A stretch of DNA of 64,000 nucleotides from Skermanella sp. TT6 (lineage in GTDB: Bacteria > Pseudomonadota > Alphaproteobacteria > Azospirillales > Azospirillaceae), in contig NZ_CP067420.1 of the NCBI RefSeq assembly GCF_016653635.2, positions 1,309,501 through 1,373,500 on the forward strand. Reading direction: 5' to 3'. The notes under the pieces were generated by a model. It searched no databases, was not told where the DNA came from, and worked only from the letters and a program-made list of their open reading frames with translations. Shown one piece after another: positions 54,463-62,938 of the stretch; positions within the stretch are counted from its first letter, which is position 1; each line of letters begins with the position of its first letter. The translations under genes and the position numbers were made by a program.

Positions 54463-55113
54463 TTATTTGGTGCCGAACATCCGGTCGCCGGCGTCGCCCA
54501 GGCCGGGAACGATATAGGCGTTCTCGTCCAGGTGGCTGTCGAGCGCAGCGGTGAAGACCGCCACGTCGGGGTGCGACTTCTGGAACACGCGCACGCCTTC
54601 CGGCGCCGCGACCAGGGCCATGAAGCGGATGTTGCGGTCCTCGACGCCGTGGCGGTTCAGCACGTCGCATGCATAGGCGGCGGAGTTGCCGGTCGCCAGC
54701 ATGGGGTCGACCAGGACGAAGATGCGGCCCTCCGGCTCCGGCAGCTTGACCAGGTACTCCACCGGCTGCTTCGTCTCGTGATCGCGGTAGAGGCCGATAT
54801 GGCCTTCGCGCGCGGACGGCACCAGCTCGTGCAGTCCCTGCGCCATGCCCAGCCCGGCGCGCAGGATCGGCACGATGGCGAGCTTCTTGCCGGCCAGCAC
54901 CGGGGCGTCCATCGGCGCCAGCGGAGTCTCGATCCGCTCCGTCGTCATGGGGAGGTCGCGGGTGATCTCATAGCCCATCAGCAGCGCGATCTCCTTCAGG
55001 AGGGCGCGGAACCCCATGGTCGAGCGGTTCCGGTCGCGCATGTGGCTGAGTTTGTGCTGGATCAGCGGGTGGCTCAGGATAAACAGGTTCGGAAAGTCGG
55101 GATGGGTCTGCAT
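54463..55113 (-). CDS. upp: Uracil phosphoribosyltransferase
   Basis: A 216-residue pyrimidine-salvage enzyme: uracil + PRPP to UMP. The PRPP-binding loop is [14 protein letters not shown], preceded by [10 protein letters not shown]. The uracil-binding C terminus [16 protein letters not shown] is complete. Start ATG 55113; the open frame upstream is compositionally unlike the enzyme. It stands alone between the iron permease and rpmB. Confidence 0.95.
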   Translation of the reverse strand: MQTHPDFPNLFILSHPLIQHKLSHMRDRNRSTMGFRALLKEIALLMGYEITRDLPMTTERIETPLAPMDAPVLAGKKLAIVPILRAGLGMAQGLHELVPSAREGHIGLYRDHETKQPVEYLVKLPEPEGRIFVLVDPMLATGNSAAYACDVLNRHGVEDRNIRFMALVAAPEGVRVFQKSHPDVAVFTAALDSHLDENAYIVPGLGDAGDRMFGTK

Positions 55114-55240
55114 GGGGCGGGCTTTTCCGAAGCTGTTGAGGCGAGGCGGTCGAATGACTGCGGCAGAATAGCGCGCGGAGGCGGAGCGAGAAAGGGTGGT
55201 TATGGGCTGGGCCACGGCCGGCGAGGCCCTGGACGTCGAG

Positions 55241-55272
55241 GGCCGGAAAAGACTGGGGCCGGAAAAGACTGG
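55241..55272. repeat. Tandem 16-bp direct repeat
   Basis: GGCCGGAAAAGACTGG occurs twice head to tail (55241-55256 and 55257-55272) in the rpmB-upp gap, next to a hairpin. Probably a local duplication. Confidence 0.8.
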
Positions 55273-55300
55273 AGCCGGCACGCTTGCGCGGCCGGCTCCA
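55270..55300 (-). terminator. Hairpin downstream of rpmB
   Basis: A 10-bp stem (TGGAGCCGGC with GCCGGCTCCA) with an 11-base loop, 65 bases after the rpmB stop on the minus strand; no long T-run. Confidence 0.55.
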
Positions 55301-55364
55301 ATCCAACGAACTCGATGTTGCCGATCCCGATGCCGGCTCGATAGCCGGGGGACCGACCGTCAGG

Positions 55365-55664
55365 TCAGGCGGCGGCCTGCTGCTGCTCGACCTTGGCGGC
55401 GATGCGGCGCTTGATGCGGCGCGCTTCGAGGCTCAGGGACGCGTCCTTGGTGTCGAGCAGGAAGGCGTCGAGGCCGCCCTTGTGCTCGATCGTGCGGATC
55501 GCGTTGGTCGACAGGCGGAGGCGCACCATGCTGCCCAGAGCGTCGCTCAGCAGCGAGGTTTCCTGCAGGTTCGGATGAAAGCGGCGGCGATTCTTGTTGT
55601 TGGCGTGGCTGACGTTGTTGCCAAACATCACGCCCTTGCCGGTCACGGCGCAACGTCGTGCCAT
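55365..55664 (-). CDS. rpmB: 50S ribosomal protein L28
   Basis: A 99-residue L28. The start is the typical [20 protein letters not shown], with a Cys at position 5, then [13 protein letters not shown] and the C-terminal [18 protein letters not shown]. Alphaproteobacterial L28 proteins of this length are usual. The ATG at 55664 is preceded by AAGGAC. It stands alone, separated from murI by 117 bases. Confidence 0.96.
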   Translation of the reverse strand: MARRCAVTGKGVMFGNNVSHANNKNRRRFHPNLQETSLLSDALGSMVRLRLSTNAIRTIEHKGGLDAFLLDTKDASLSLEARRIKRRIAAKVEQQQAAA

Positions 55665-55780
55665 CGGACAGGTCCTTAACTCTGTGAACACAAAAACCAG
55701 GTCCGGACGGCACCTCCGCCCGGCGGAAGCGGGTTTATAGGCAGGCCGTCCGGAGAAGTCAAGCCGAGGGGACCCGGAAA

Positions 55781-56665
55781 TCAAACTTCCAGCGGCCGGG
55801 ACGGCCGGGCGGGTCCGGCCGCCGGGGAAGCCTGCTGCAGGTCGACCAGCTCCACCATGGCCGGCGTGATCGGGAAGGGCAGGAAGTTCGCGGCGACGCG
55901 GGCGAAGCGGTCGGGAGCGTCGGTCGCCAGCAGGCGGATCTCCGCCGGGAAATGCACGTTGCGGGAGGCGACCCCGGCGCGGTCCAGCATCAGGGCGACC
56001 CTGTCGGCGGTGGTGCGGGCGCTGTCCACCAGGACAACGCCAGGGCCGACCACCGTCTCCAGCACGGGGCTCAGGAGCGGGAAATGGGTGCAGCCCAGCA
56101 CCAGGGTATCCGGCCTGGAGCCGGCGTCCTTGTCCGCGAACAGGGGCGCCAGATAGCGCCGCGCGGCGGCTTCGGCCACCGGCCCGTCGAGCCAGCCTTC
56201 CTCCGCGAGCGCCACGAACACCGAGCAGGCCCGGGTGGCGATCTCGGCGTCCCCCCGGATCCGGCGGATCGCCGCCTCGTAGGCGCCGGCCCGCGCCGTG
56301 CTCTCGGTCGCGATCACCGCGATCCGCCCGCTGGCCGACGCGGCGCAGGCCGCCTCGGCGCCCGGCTCGATCACGCCCGTCACCTCGATCTGGGGATAGG
56401 CGTCGCGGAGCGCGTCGAGCGCGTGGGCCGACGCGGTGTTGCAGGCGACCACCAGCAGCTTGATGCCGCGCCCGACCAGCAGCCCCGCCGCCTGGACCGC
56501 GTAGCGGGCGATCGTCTCGGGGCTCTTGGTGCCGTAGGGCAGGCGGGCGGTGTCGCCCAGGTAGAGCAGCTGCTCGGTCGGCAGCCGCTCGCGGAGTGCC
56601 CGCAGCACGGTCAGGCCGCCGACACCGCTGTCGAAGATGCCGATCGGCCGGTCATGGAAGGTCAT
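55781..56665 (-). CDS. murI: Glutamate racemase
   Basis: A 294-residue cofactor-independent racemase supplying D-glutamate for peptidoglycan. Catalytic Cys pair: [10 protein letters not shown] (about residue 74) and [11 protein letters not shown] (about residue 192). The N-terminal [16 protein letters not shown] and [10 protein letters not shown] are diagnostic. It lies on the same strand as tenA, with 100 bases between. Confidence 0.94.
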   Translation of the reverse strand: MTFHDRPIGIFDSGVGGLTVLRALRERLPTEQLLYLGDTARLPYGTKSPETIARYAVQAAGLLVGRGIKLLVVACNTASAHALDALRDAYPQIEVTGVIEPGAEAACAASASGRIAVIATESTARAGAYEAAIRRIRGDAEIATRACSVFVALAEEGWLDGPVAEAAARRYLAPLFADKDAGSRPDTLVLGCTHFPLLSPVLETVVGPGVVLVDSARTTADRVALMLDRAGVASRNVHFPAEIRLLATDAPDRFARVAANFLPFPITPAMVELVDLQQASPAAGPARPSRPLEV

Positions 56666-56765
56666 GGAGACTCACCGGAGGGAGGGCCAGGGGAAAGGAT
56701 CTCCCGACCCTGGGCCAATATGGTGAAGACGCAGTTAATCAAGATTGCCGCCACCCGCGGCACGC

Positions 56766-57437
56766 TCAGGGCAGCAGCTTCAGGCCCATTTCCCAGAACC
56801 CGGCTTCCAGCCGGCTCGCGGTCGTGAAGGTGCGGGCCAGGTCGGGGAACCGCGCCTCCCCGCCGCGCCTTCCGTACAGGCTGTCCAGCTGGTCGATCTC
56901 GGCCGCCGCGACGGCGCGGTATTCCTCGCCGGCATACATCTCGATCCAGGCGCGGTAGGGGTTCCCCTCCAGCCGCGTCGCCGGATCGGCCGTCAGTTCC
57001 GCGGCGATCTCCGCGTAGCCGACGATGCAGGGCGCCAGCGCCACGTGCAGGTCGAGCAGGTCGCCGGCCGTGCCGCGTTCCAGCACGTAGCGGGTATAGG
57101 CCAGGGTGCCGGTCGCCTCGGGAGAGGCCGCCATGGCCGCCTCGTCCAGGCCCCATCCGGCGCAGAACCCGACGTGCAGCCCCATTTCCAGGTCCAGGAT
57201 CGCCGAGAGCGACGCGCCCGCCTGCCGCATGTCGGCCAGGGTGTCGCTCTTGTAGACCGCCAGCGCGTAGGCGCGGGCGAAATGGATCAGGAACAGGTAA
57301 TCCTGGATCAGGTAGTGGCGGAACGAGGCTTCGGGCAGGCTGCCGTCGCCCAGCCGGCGGACGAACTCGTGGCGGGTGTAGCCCGTCCATTCCGGTCCCG
57401 CCGCCTCCTTCAGGCGGTCGAACAGGCGTGCGGCCAT
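56766..57437 (-). CDS. tenA: Aminopyrimidine aminohydrolase / thiaminase II (TenA)
   Basis: A 223-residue helical-bundle enzyme that hydrolyses the aminopyrimidine of thiamine breakdown products for salvage. The nucleophile Cys is in LAPCIVGYAEI, with the substrate-binding Asp/Tyr residues in RHYLIQDYLFLIHFARAYA and the Glu near the C terminus in EAGFWEMG. Starts six bases after the ferredoxin gene stop, so it is part of that operon despite the unrelated pathway. No other thi genes are nearby. Confidence 0.92.
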   Translation of the reverse strand: MAARLFDRLKEAAGPEWTGYTRHEFVRRLGDGSLPEASFRHYLIQDYLFLIHFARAYALAVYKSDTLADMRQAGASLSAILDLEMGLHVGFCAGWGLDEAAMAASPEATGTLAYTRYVLERGTAGDLLDLHVALAPCIVGYAEIAAELTADPATRLEGNPYRAWIEMYAGEEYRAVAAAEIDQLDSLYGRRGGEARFPDLARTFTTASRLEAGFWEMGLKLLP

Positions 57438-57443
57438 CGGGCG

Positions 57444-57773
57444 TCAGCCCATCATGTTGCGCGTGCCGGAGGGCAGCCGGACCGTCAGGCCGTCAAGCTC
57501 CTCGGACATGATGATCTGGCAGCCCAGGCGGGAGGTCTTGGTCAGGCCGAAGGCGAGGTCCAGCATGTCCTCCTCGTCCTCGGACGCGTCGGTCAGCAGG
57601 TCGTACCATTCGGGTTCGACGATCACGTGGCAGGTCGAGCAGGCCAGCGAGCCCTCGCACGCCCCTTCCAGGTCGATGTCGTTGCGATGGGCGATTTCCA
57701 GCACCGACAGGCCCAAGGGCGCATCCACGTCGCGCTTGTTGCCCTCGGTGTCGATGAATGTGATCTTCGGCAT
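57444..57773 (-). CDS. fdx: ISC-type [2Fe-2S] ferredoxin
   Basis: A 109-residue adrenodoxin-type ferredoxin of Fe-S assembly. The cluster ligands are [14 protein letters not shown] plus Cys in SRLGCQIIM, with the family signature in between ([18 protein letters not shown]). It lies 150 bases downstream of hscB and directly upstream of tenA. In related genomes hscA stands between hscB and fdx; here it does not. Confidence 0.94.
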   Translation of the reverse strand: MPKITFIDTEGNKRDVDAPLGLSVLEIAHRNDIDLEGACEGSLACSTCHVIVEPEWYDLLTDASEDEEDMLDLAFGLTKTSRLGCQIIMSEELDGLTVRLPSGTRNMMG

Positions 57774-57923
57774 GATGCCACAACTCCGTCGTTCTTCACT
57801 TACCGGTCGAAAACCCGAGACGCGGGACTAAAGGTTCGACCTATCGCCCCGTCAAGCGAATCCTTCATCATTTCCACCGATTTCCTCCGCGTGTCCTCCC
57901 GGCGCGTCTCCCCGCGGACCGTC

Positions 57924-58586
57924 TCAGGGAGCGTCGCCGCGCAGGCCGGGACGCCGCCGCCGCGCCGCGCCGGTGAGCGCTTCGAGCCGCTCCAGCCGGT
58001 GGACGATGAGCGCCGCGGCGTCCAGGTCCCCGGCGCGGAACGCGGACGACAGGTCGTGGATGCACTGCTCCGTGCCGCGGGCGGCCTGGTTGGCCACCCG
58101 GTCCAGTTCCGCCGTGTCGCCGGCACCCGCCAGGGCGGCCTCCATCCCGTCGAGTTCCGGATCGGCGGGGGTCGGCTGGCCGGCGCCATGGACGATGTCG
58201 AGCAGGAACCGGGCGCGGCGGATCGGATCGCGCAGCGTGTCGTAGGCGTGCCTGAAGGCGTCGAACTGCGCCCGCGCGTTGGATTTCTCCCGCGGCCCCT
58301 TGCTCTCGAACCGTTCCGGCGCGAGGGTCCGGCGGAAGCCGGCGAACTGCCGCTCCAGCGTCGCGGGGTCCAGGTCGAAGCGGACCGGCAGCCCCAGCCG
58401 CGTGAAGGGATCGATCGAGCGCGGCGGCTGCACCGTGCCGCAGTTGTGGCAGAACAGCGCGCGCGGCGAGACCGAATGCGAGCAGAGCCAGCACGGGACC
58501 AGGTCTCCCGCCACGGTTCCGGGCCCGCCGCCGATTCCGCCTTTTCCCGAGCCGCCCCGTGCCCCGCCGCCTTTGCGTTCAATCAT
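57924..58586 (-). CDS. hscB: HscB-like J-domain co-chaperone with zinc finger, HPD motif lost
   Basis: A 220-residue protein. Residues 1-30 are a Gly-rich disordered start. A four-Cys zinc-finger-like motif (Cys32-x2-Cys35-x10-Cys46-x2-Cys49) follows, as in eukaryotic HSC20. The J domain (RSIDPFTRLGLPVRFDLDPA onward) has Ala-Pro-Glu at 89-91 where HscB needs His-Pro-Asp, so it should not stimulate an Hsp70. The C-terminal helical domain that would bind the IscU scaffold is present (AFRHAYDTLRDPIRRARFLLD). Neither hscA nor iscU is adjacent. Confidence 0.82.
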   Translation of the reverse strand: MIERKGGGARGGSGKGGIGGGPGTVAGDLVPCWLCSHSVSPRALFCHNCGTVQPPRSIDPFTRLGLPVRFDLDPATLERQFAGFRRTLAPERFESKGPREKSNARAQFDAFRHAYDTLRDPIRRARFLLDIVHGAGQPTPADPELDGMEAALAGAGDTAELDRVANQAARGTEQCIHDLSSAFRAGDLDAAALIVHRLERLEALTGAARRRRPGLRGDAP

Positions 58587-58756
58587 GCCGCATCGCTTCT
58601 GAATGTTATGGAGCCAGAATGTCATGGAGCCGGTGCCCGGGGTGACGGAACCCGTATCCCGCGGGCTGGCCTGCGTCCTTACAGGTCGTGCGTCTTTACA
58701 GATAAGGTGTTCCCCGGGCAACGCCATACGTCGCGGCCAGACCTTCGGACAAACCG

Positions 58757-59899
58757 TCAGGACCCGGCCGTGGCGCGTGCCCGGCGCCGGCACAGCGCGC
58801 TCCAGGCATCGACGAAACGGTCGATTTCCTCCGGTCCCGTCGCCCAGCCCAGGCTGACCCGGATGGCGGAGGACGCTGCGCCGGCATCCACGCCCATCGC
58901 GGTCAGCACGTGCGACGGCTTGACCTTGCCGCTGGAGCAGGCAGAGCCGGCGCTGACCGCCACGCCGGCCAGGTCCAGCGCCATGATCTGCGTTTCGCTC
59001 GGGATGCCCGGGATCGACACGCAGGTCGTGTTCGATACCCGCGGCGCGGCTCGGCCATGGATCAGCACGGGCACGCCGGCCGCTTCCGCCGCCTCGGCGA
59101 TGCGCCGCTCCAGCCCGTCGCGCAGCCGGCCCAGCCGATCCGTCCCGTCCGCGGCGTCCCGAGCGAGCCTGGCGGCGGCGCCGAACCCGGCTATCCCGGC
59201 GACATTCTCCGTGCCGGCCCGGCGGCGCTGTTCCTGCCCGCCGCCGCGGAGCACGGGAATGATCGGGATGCCGTCCCGCACCACCAGGGCGCCCACGCCG
59301 TGGGGACCCCCCAGCTTGTGGGCCGACAGGGTCAACAGGTCGATCCCGAGCGGGTCGGCGTCGATGCCGATGCGGCCGGCCCCCTGCACCGCGTCGCAAT
59401 GGAACAGCGCGCCGTGGGCATGGGCGAGGCGCGACGCCTCGGCGACCGGCTGGATCACGCCCGTCTCGTTGTTGACCAGCATGACCGAGACCAGGGCCGT
59501 CCCGCCGTCCCGCGCCAGCATCCGGTCGAGCGCCGCGAGGTCGACCGTGCCGTCCCGCGTGACCGGGATCCGCTCCGCATCGGGAACGGTCTCCAGCACG
59601 GAATCATGCTCGATCGCCGACACCAGCACGCGGCGGCCGTTGCCCCTCGCGGCTCCCGTGGCCAAGGCCGACGTGTTCGCCTCGGTCCCGCCCGACGTGA
59701 ACACGACCCGCGCCGGGGCGACGCCGGCCAGCGCCGCCACCTCGGCCCGCGCGTCCTCCACCAGCCGCCGCGCGCGCCGGCCGAAGCCGTGGACGGAGGA
59801 GGGGTTGCCGGCGGTCTCCAGCGCCGCCATCACGGCGTCGCGCACGGCGGGCAGGATGGGCGCGGTCGCGTTGTAGTCGAGATAGGCCGTGCCGGGCAT
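58757..59899 (-). CDS. Cysteine desulfurase (IscS/NifS family)
   Basis: A 380-residue PLP enzyme that releases sulfur from L-cysteine for Fe-S assembly or thiolation. PLP Lys in LSAHKLGGPHGVGALV, the phosphate-binding SGGTEANT, and the catalytic Cys in SAGSACSSGKVKPSHVL. The short loop around the Cys is type I-like. It is 27 bases downstream of iscR. In fuller isc operons of relatives this NifS-like gene precedes iscS, iscU and iscA; here none of these follows. Confidence 0.92.
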   Translation of the reverse strand: MPGTAYLDYNATAPILPAVRDAVMAALETAGNPSSVHGFGRRARRLVEDARAEVAALAGVAPARVVFTSGGTEANTSALATGAARGNGRRVLVSAIEHDSVLETVPDAERIPVTRDGTVDLAALDRMLARDGGTALVSVMLVNNETGVIQPVAEASRLAHAHGALFHCDAVQGAGRIGIDADPLGIDLLTLSAHKLGGPHGVGALVVRDGIPIIPVLRGGGQEQRRRAGTENVAGIAGFGAAARLARDAADGTDRLGRLRDGLERRIAEAAEAAGVPVLIHGRAAPRVSNTTCVSIPGIPSETQIMALDLAGVAVSAGSACSSGKVKPSHVLTAMGVDAGAASSAIRVSLGWATGPEEIDRFVDAWSALCRRRARATAGS

Positions 59900-59926
59900 C
59901 TGGGTCGGATTCTCCAGCTTCGGGTC

Positions 59927-60403
59927 CTATTCGGCCGCCGCGGCCCGGGGTTCGCTGACCGCTTCCGGCAGCATGACGTGCGACGAGCCGAGGATGCGGC
60001 GCTCGCAGACGTCGGCGACGGTGACGCTGCTGAGGTAGAGGTGGATCTGGTTGCCCAGTTCCTCCCACAGGTCATGGGTCAGGCAGCGGCTGCGGTTGGT
60101 CCTGCAGCCGGCCGGCGACCCGGCGGCGCAGCGCGTGGCGCGGATCGGCTCGTCCACCGCCAGGATGATGTCGGAGATCCGCATCGCGTCGGCCGGATGG
60201 GCCAGGAGATAGCCGCCGCCGGGACCGCGGACGCTCTTGACGAGGCCGCCCTTGCGCAGCTTGGCGAACAGCTGCTCCAGGTACGAGAGGGAGATTTCCT
60301 GGCGTTCGGCGATGTCCGCAAGTGCGATCGGGCCGCCGCGGCTGCTGCTTGCAAGATCGACCATCGCCATCACGGCATACCGCCCCTTGGTGCTCAGTCT
60401 CAC
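59927..60403 (-). CDS. iscR: Rrf2-family Fe-S regulator IscR
   Basis: A 158-residue winged-helix regulator starting at GTG 60403, with GGGAGG five bases upstream. The N-terminal RLSTKGRYAVMAMVDLA and recognition region ISLSYLEQLFAKLRKGGLVKSVRGPGGGY are diagnostic. The cluster ligands are three Cys (RCAAGSPAGCRTNRSRC) with His two residues on. IscR represses the isc operon when holding a [2Fe-2S] cluster. Heads the operon iscR, cysteine desulfurase, hscB, fdx, tenA. Confidence 0.93.
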   Translation of the reverse strand: MRLSTKGRYAVMAMVDLASSSRGGPIALADIAERQEISLSYLEQLFAKLRKGGLVKSVRGPGGGYLLAHPADAMRISDIILAVDEPIRATRCAAGSPAGCRTNRSRCLTHDLWEELGNQIHLYLSSVTVADVCERRILGSSHVMLPEAVSEPRAAAAE

Positions 60404-60771
60404 GTCGGCCTCCCTGTTCCTGTTCCCGGGCGGTGCATCGGCACTACCCCTGCGATGTCCCGGTGATCCCGCCATGGATTTGCTTGCGAAGATGCTTGAT
60501 CACTCGGTTACTCGCTGTGATATAGTCGGCGGTCTTGTCGGACTGGTATGACCAACGTCTGGGCTATACCCGCTTGATGACGTTGGAGGTATCATCCGAT
60601 ATATGATGACCCAGTGCAGTGGTCAAGTATTGCAACGGCGGGATCTTCTCATGCTCTGGTGAATATCCTACCTTCCGCCTTGGTTTTTCCCTTGGTCGGG
60701 ATTTTCATCGAGCCCCGCCGCCCATGCCGCCAGGTATGGGCCAACCTGTTTTCGCCGGGACCCAAACCGCA
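60404..60771. other. Divergent region iscR / alpha-beta hydrolase
   Basis: About 370 gene-free bases, A/T-richer near 60520-60660, holding promoters for both flanking genes. A GATATATGATGACC stretch near 60598-60611 is a promoter-like element. I could not place an IscR operator with confidence. Confidence 0.4.
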
Positions 60772-61434
60772 ATGCCTGAAGTAATGATCAATGGACCGGC
60801 CGGACGGATCGAAGGCCGGTATATTCACGGCAAGCAGCCCAACGCTCCCGTCGCGCTGTTCCTGCACCCCCATCCCCATCATGGCGGAACCATGAACAAC
60901 CGGGTGGTCTACACCCTGTTCCATGCGTTCGGCCGGCGCGGCTTCTCGACGCTGCGGTTCAATTTCCGGGGGGTCGGGCGCAGCCAGGGCAGCTACGACC
61001 GGGGCGAGGGGGAACTGAGCGACGCGGCCTCGGCGCTCGACTGGCTCCAGACCTTCAATCCCAACGCGTCGGCCTGCTGGATCGCCGGACACTCGTTCGG
61101 CGCCTGGATCGGCATGCAGCTCCTGATGCGCCGCCCGGAAATCGACGGCTTCATCTCGGTCGCCCCGCCGGCCAATTCGTTCGATTTCAGCTTCCTCGCG
61201 CCGTGCCCGTCCTCGGGCCTGATCGTCCACGGCAACAAGGACGAGCTGGTGCCGGAAAACTCGGTCCACAAGCTGGTCAACAAGCTGTCGCACCAGCGCG
61301 ACATCCGGATCGAGTACAAGGTGGTGGACGGCGCCACCCACCTGTTCTCCAACCATGTGGAAGCGCTCGACAAGCACGTGGACGACTATCTGGACAACGC
61401 CCTGGGAAGCCGCATGGCGGCGGTCGCCGAATAG
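60772..61434 (+). CDS. Alpha/beta-hydrolase, dienelactone-hydrolase-like
   Basis: A 220-residue cytoplasmic serine hydrolase. HPHPHHGGTMNNRVVYTL is the diagnostic start of a group widely conserved in alphaproteobacteria. The nucleophile Ser is in IAGHSFGAWIG, the acid Asp in VHGNKDELVP and the base His in DGATHLFSNH. The frame extends upstream (ATGs at 60724 and 60736), but ATG 60772 gives the family's usual beginning. Substrate unknown. Convergent with hipB after only seven bases. Confidence 0.86.
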   Translation: MPEVMINGPAGRIEGRYIHGKQPNAPVALFLHPHPHHGGTMNNRVVYTLFHAFGRRGFSTLRFNFRGVGRSQGSYDRGEGELSDAASALDWLQTFNPNASACWIAGHSFGAWIGMQLLMRRPEIDGFISVAPPANSFDFSFLAPCPSSGLIVHGNKDELVPENSVHKLVNKLSHQRDIRIEYKVVDGATHLFSNHVEALDKHVDDYLDNALGSRMAAVAE

Positions 61435-61441
61435 GCGGCCG

Positions 61442-61669
61442 TCAGCTTTCCAACTCCTCCCCATCCAGGCCGGCCTCCGCCAGCCCCAGCACGCCGAGCA
61501 CGCGCCAGGCATTGACCAGGCGCAGGGTGCCTTCCCCCTTCTCCAGCGCCACGACGGTGGCGTGGTGGACGCCGGCCAGTTCGGCAAGCTCCTTCTGCGA
61601 CAGCCGCTCCGCGAGCCGTCGTTCCCGGGCCATCCGGCCTATGCGGCGCAGCGAGGGAAGCTTATCCAT
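61442..61669 (-). CDS. hipB: HipB-like XRE-family antitoxin
   Basis: A 75-residue helix-turn-helix protein (RLSQKELAELAGVHHATVVALEKGEGTLRLVNAWRVLGVLGL), fitting a dimeric XRE antitoxin that binds operator DNA. It overlaps the end of hipA by eight bases, so it is translated after the toxin, the reverse of the classic hipB-hipA order. It would neutralise HipA by binding it and repress the promoter through the TNGGTAC sites upstream of hipA. Confidence 0.85.
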   Translation of the reverse strand: MDKLPSLRRIGRMARERRLAERLSQKELAELAGVHHATVVALEKGEGTLRLVNAWRVLGVLGLAEAGLDGEELES

Positions 61670-62846
61670 AGAGCCTCCTCCAGGCTTCGCGCACCGTTCC
61701 GCGATAGGCCGCGGCCTGCTCCTCGGGCAGGCCGAGCGGCTGATCCAGATGGCCGAACAGCCGGTCGCCGTTGCGCGCCAGGGAGGCGAGCGCGGTCTCG
61801 GCGGCGCGCCGGCCGAGCCCGAGCCTCTCCGCGAGATCCAGCAGCAAGGCCCGGTCGTAGGTGTCCCACTGGCGTCGCTCTCCGTCGATCTCCAGGCCGA
61901 AGCGCGTGGTGTAGCCCTGTGCGGCGTAGATGTATCCGTTCAGCGCGTCATAGACCGGAGCCAGCCTCATCCCGGAAGGCGTTTCGAGTAGGCTCCAGTT
62001 CTTCATGTGGCAATCGACGTTGCCGAGCAGCACGTAAGCCGCCAGCCTGCGGAACGCGCGCCGGGCGTCCAGCAGCGGAGCCGCCGAGCGGCGCAAGGCG
62101 GCGGCCAGATCCTCGTAGCCCGCATCGTACTTTCCCTGATGATCCCGGCCGGGCCGGCGGTTCAGCACCTGCATGAAATCCTCGCAGCGTAGCTTTGCCT
62201 CTCCATGCCGGTCGAATCGCCGGACGATCAGGCCGACACCGTCCACCCCCTCGACGGTTCCCACCCGGGCATCGCAGACCTCTTCGCTTCCCAGCAGGAC
62301 GCGGCATAGCTCCAGGGTCGTCGCTTCGTTGCGGATCATGCCGGGAAGCATGCGGTCGGGATACTTGGCGATGAAGGGGGCCGGCCCGTCCGCGCCGGCC
62401 GGAGCGATCAAGCCGTCCCGGCCGGTACAGAGGATCTTGGCCTGGACGCCGCTGATCGTCCGCTCCACCGCCGTCGCGGCGCGGTCCAGGGACGACGCCA
62501 TCACCTTGGGAGCGTTGCTTGCGGGGTGTCCGGCAGGGTCTTCCATCCCGACCGCGCCGACGCAGTCGCGGCCGTAGGCCAGGAGGATGCCGAAATCGTC
62601 GGCACCGTCGATTTCCGCATAGGCGCTCTGGCGCTGCCTGAGCCATCCTTCCGGGCCGAGATGGGCGAAGAACGGGATGAGACCGTGGGGATCGTCGTGG
62701 CTCGGCCGATCGGCCGGAAGGGCGAAACCGATCATTTCGCGGAACCCGTCGGCATATTCGAAACGTGTTCCGCCCGCCGGTTCCTCGCTAAGGGTTCCGG
62801 CGCGCAGGCCCTTGTAGGTGACGATTCCGTACCGGAGGGTAGCCAT
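61662..62846 (-). CDS. hipA: HipA-family Ser/Thr kinase toxin
   Basis: A 394-residue HipA-like kinase. The Ser-containing ATP loop is ISGVQAKIL (131-139), where autophosphorylation of HipA occurs. The catalytic Asp is in LGNVDCHMKNWSLL and the metal-binding Asp in LAPVYDALN, so the kinase site looks intact. In the family the targets are glutamyl-tRNA synthetase or other translation factors, causing growth arrest and persistence. First gene of the pair, with the antitoxin downstream. The start codon abuts operator site A. Confidence 0.88.
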   Translation of the reverse strand: MATLRYGIVTYKGLRAGTLSEEPAGGTRFEYADGFREMIGFALPADRPSHDDPHGLIPFFAHLGPEGWLRQRQSAYAEIDGADDFGILLAYGRDCVGAVGMEDPAGHPASNAPKVMASSLDRAATAVERTISGVQAKILCTGRDGLIAPAGADGPAPFIAKYPDRMLPGMIRNEATTLELCRVLLGSEEVCDARVGTVEGVDGVGLIVRRFDRHGEAKLRCEDFMQVLNRRPGRDHQGKYDAGYEDLAAALRRSAAPLLDARRAFRRLAAYVLLGNVDCHMKNWSLLETPSGMRLAPVYDALNGYIYAAQGYTTRFGLEIDGERRQWDTYDRALLLDLAERLGLGRRAAETALASLARNGDRLFGHLDQPLGLPEEQAAAYRGTVREAWRRLYG

Positions 62847-62936
62847 GGTATGGTTTTCCGTACTAAACGACCCTCAGGGGGCGCCGTTGGTACAATAAAC
62901 CATACCGGCACGTAAGTTGGTACGGAAAACCGTCCC
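62847..62936. promoter_or_regulatory. Three-site operator array before hipA
   Basis: Three copies of a 20-bp element resembling TNGGTACNNWAAACCATACC. Site A (62847-62865, reverse orientation) touches the hipA start. Site B (62887-62906) and site C (62917-62936) are in forward orientation. Sites A and C share a perfect 12-bp inverted match, GGTTTTCCGTAC with GTACGGAAAACC (62852-62863 and 62920-62931). Site C reaches to within three bases of the end of anmK. They are the expected binding sites for the HipB-like repressor. Confidence 0.75.
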
Positions 62937-62938
62937 GA

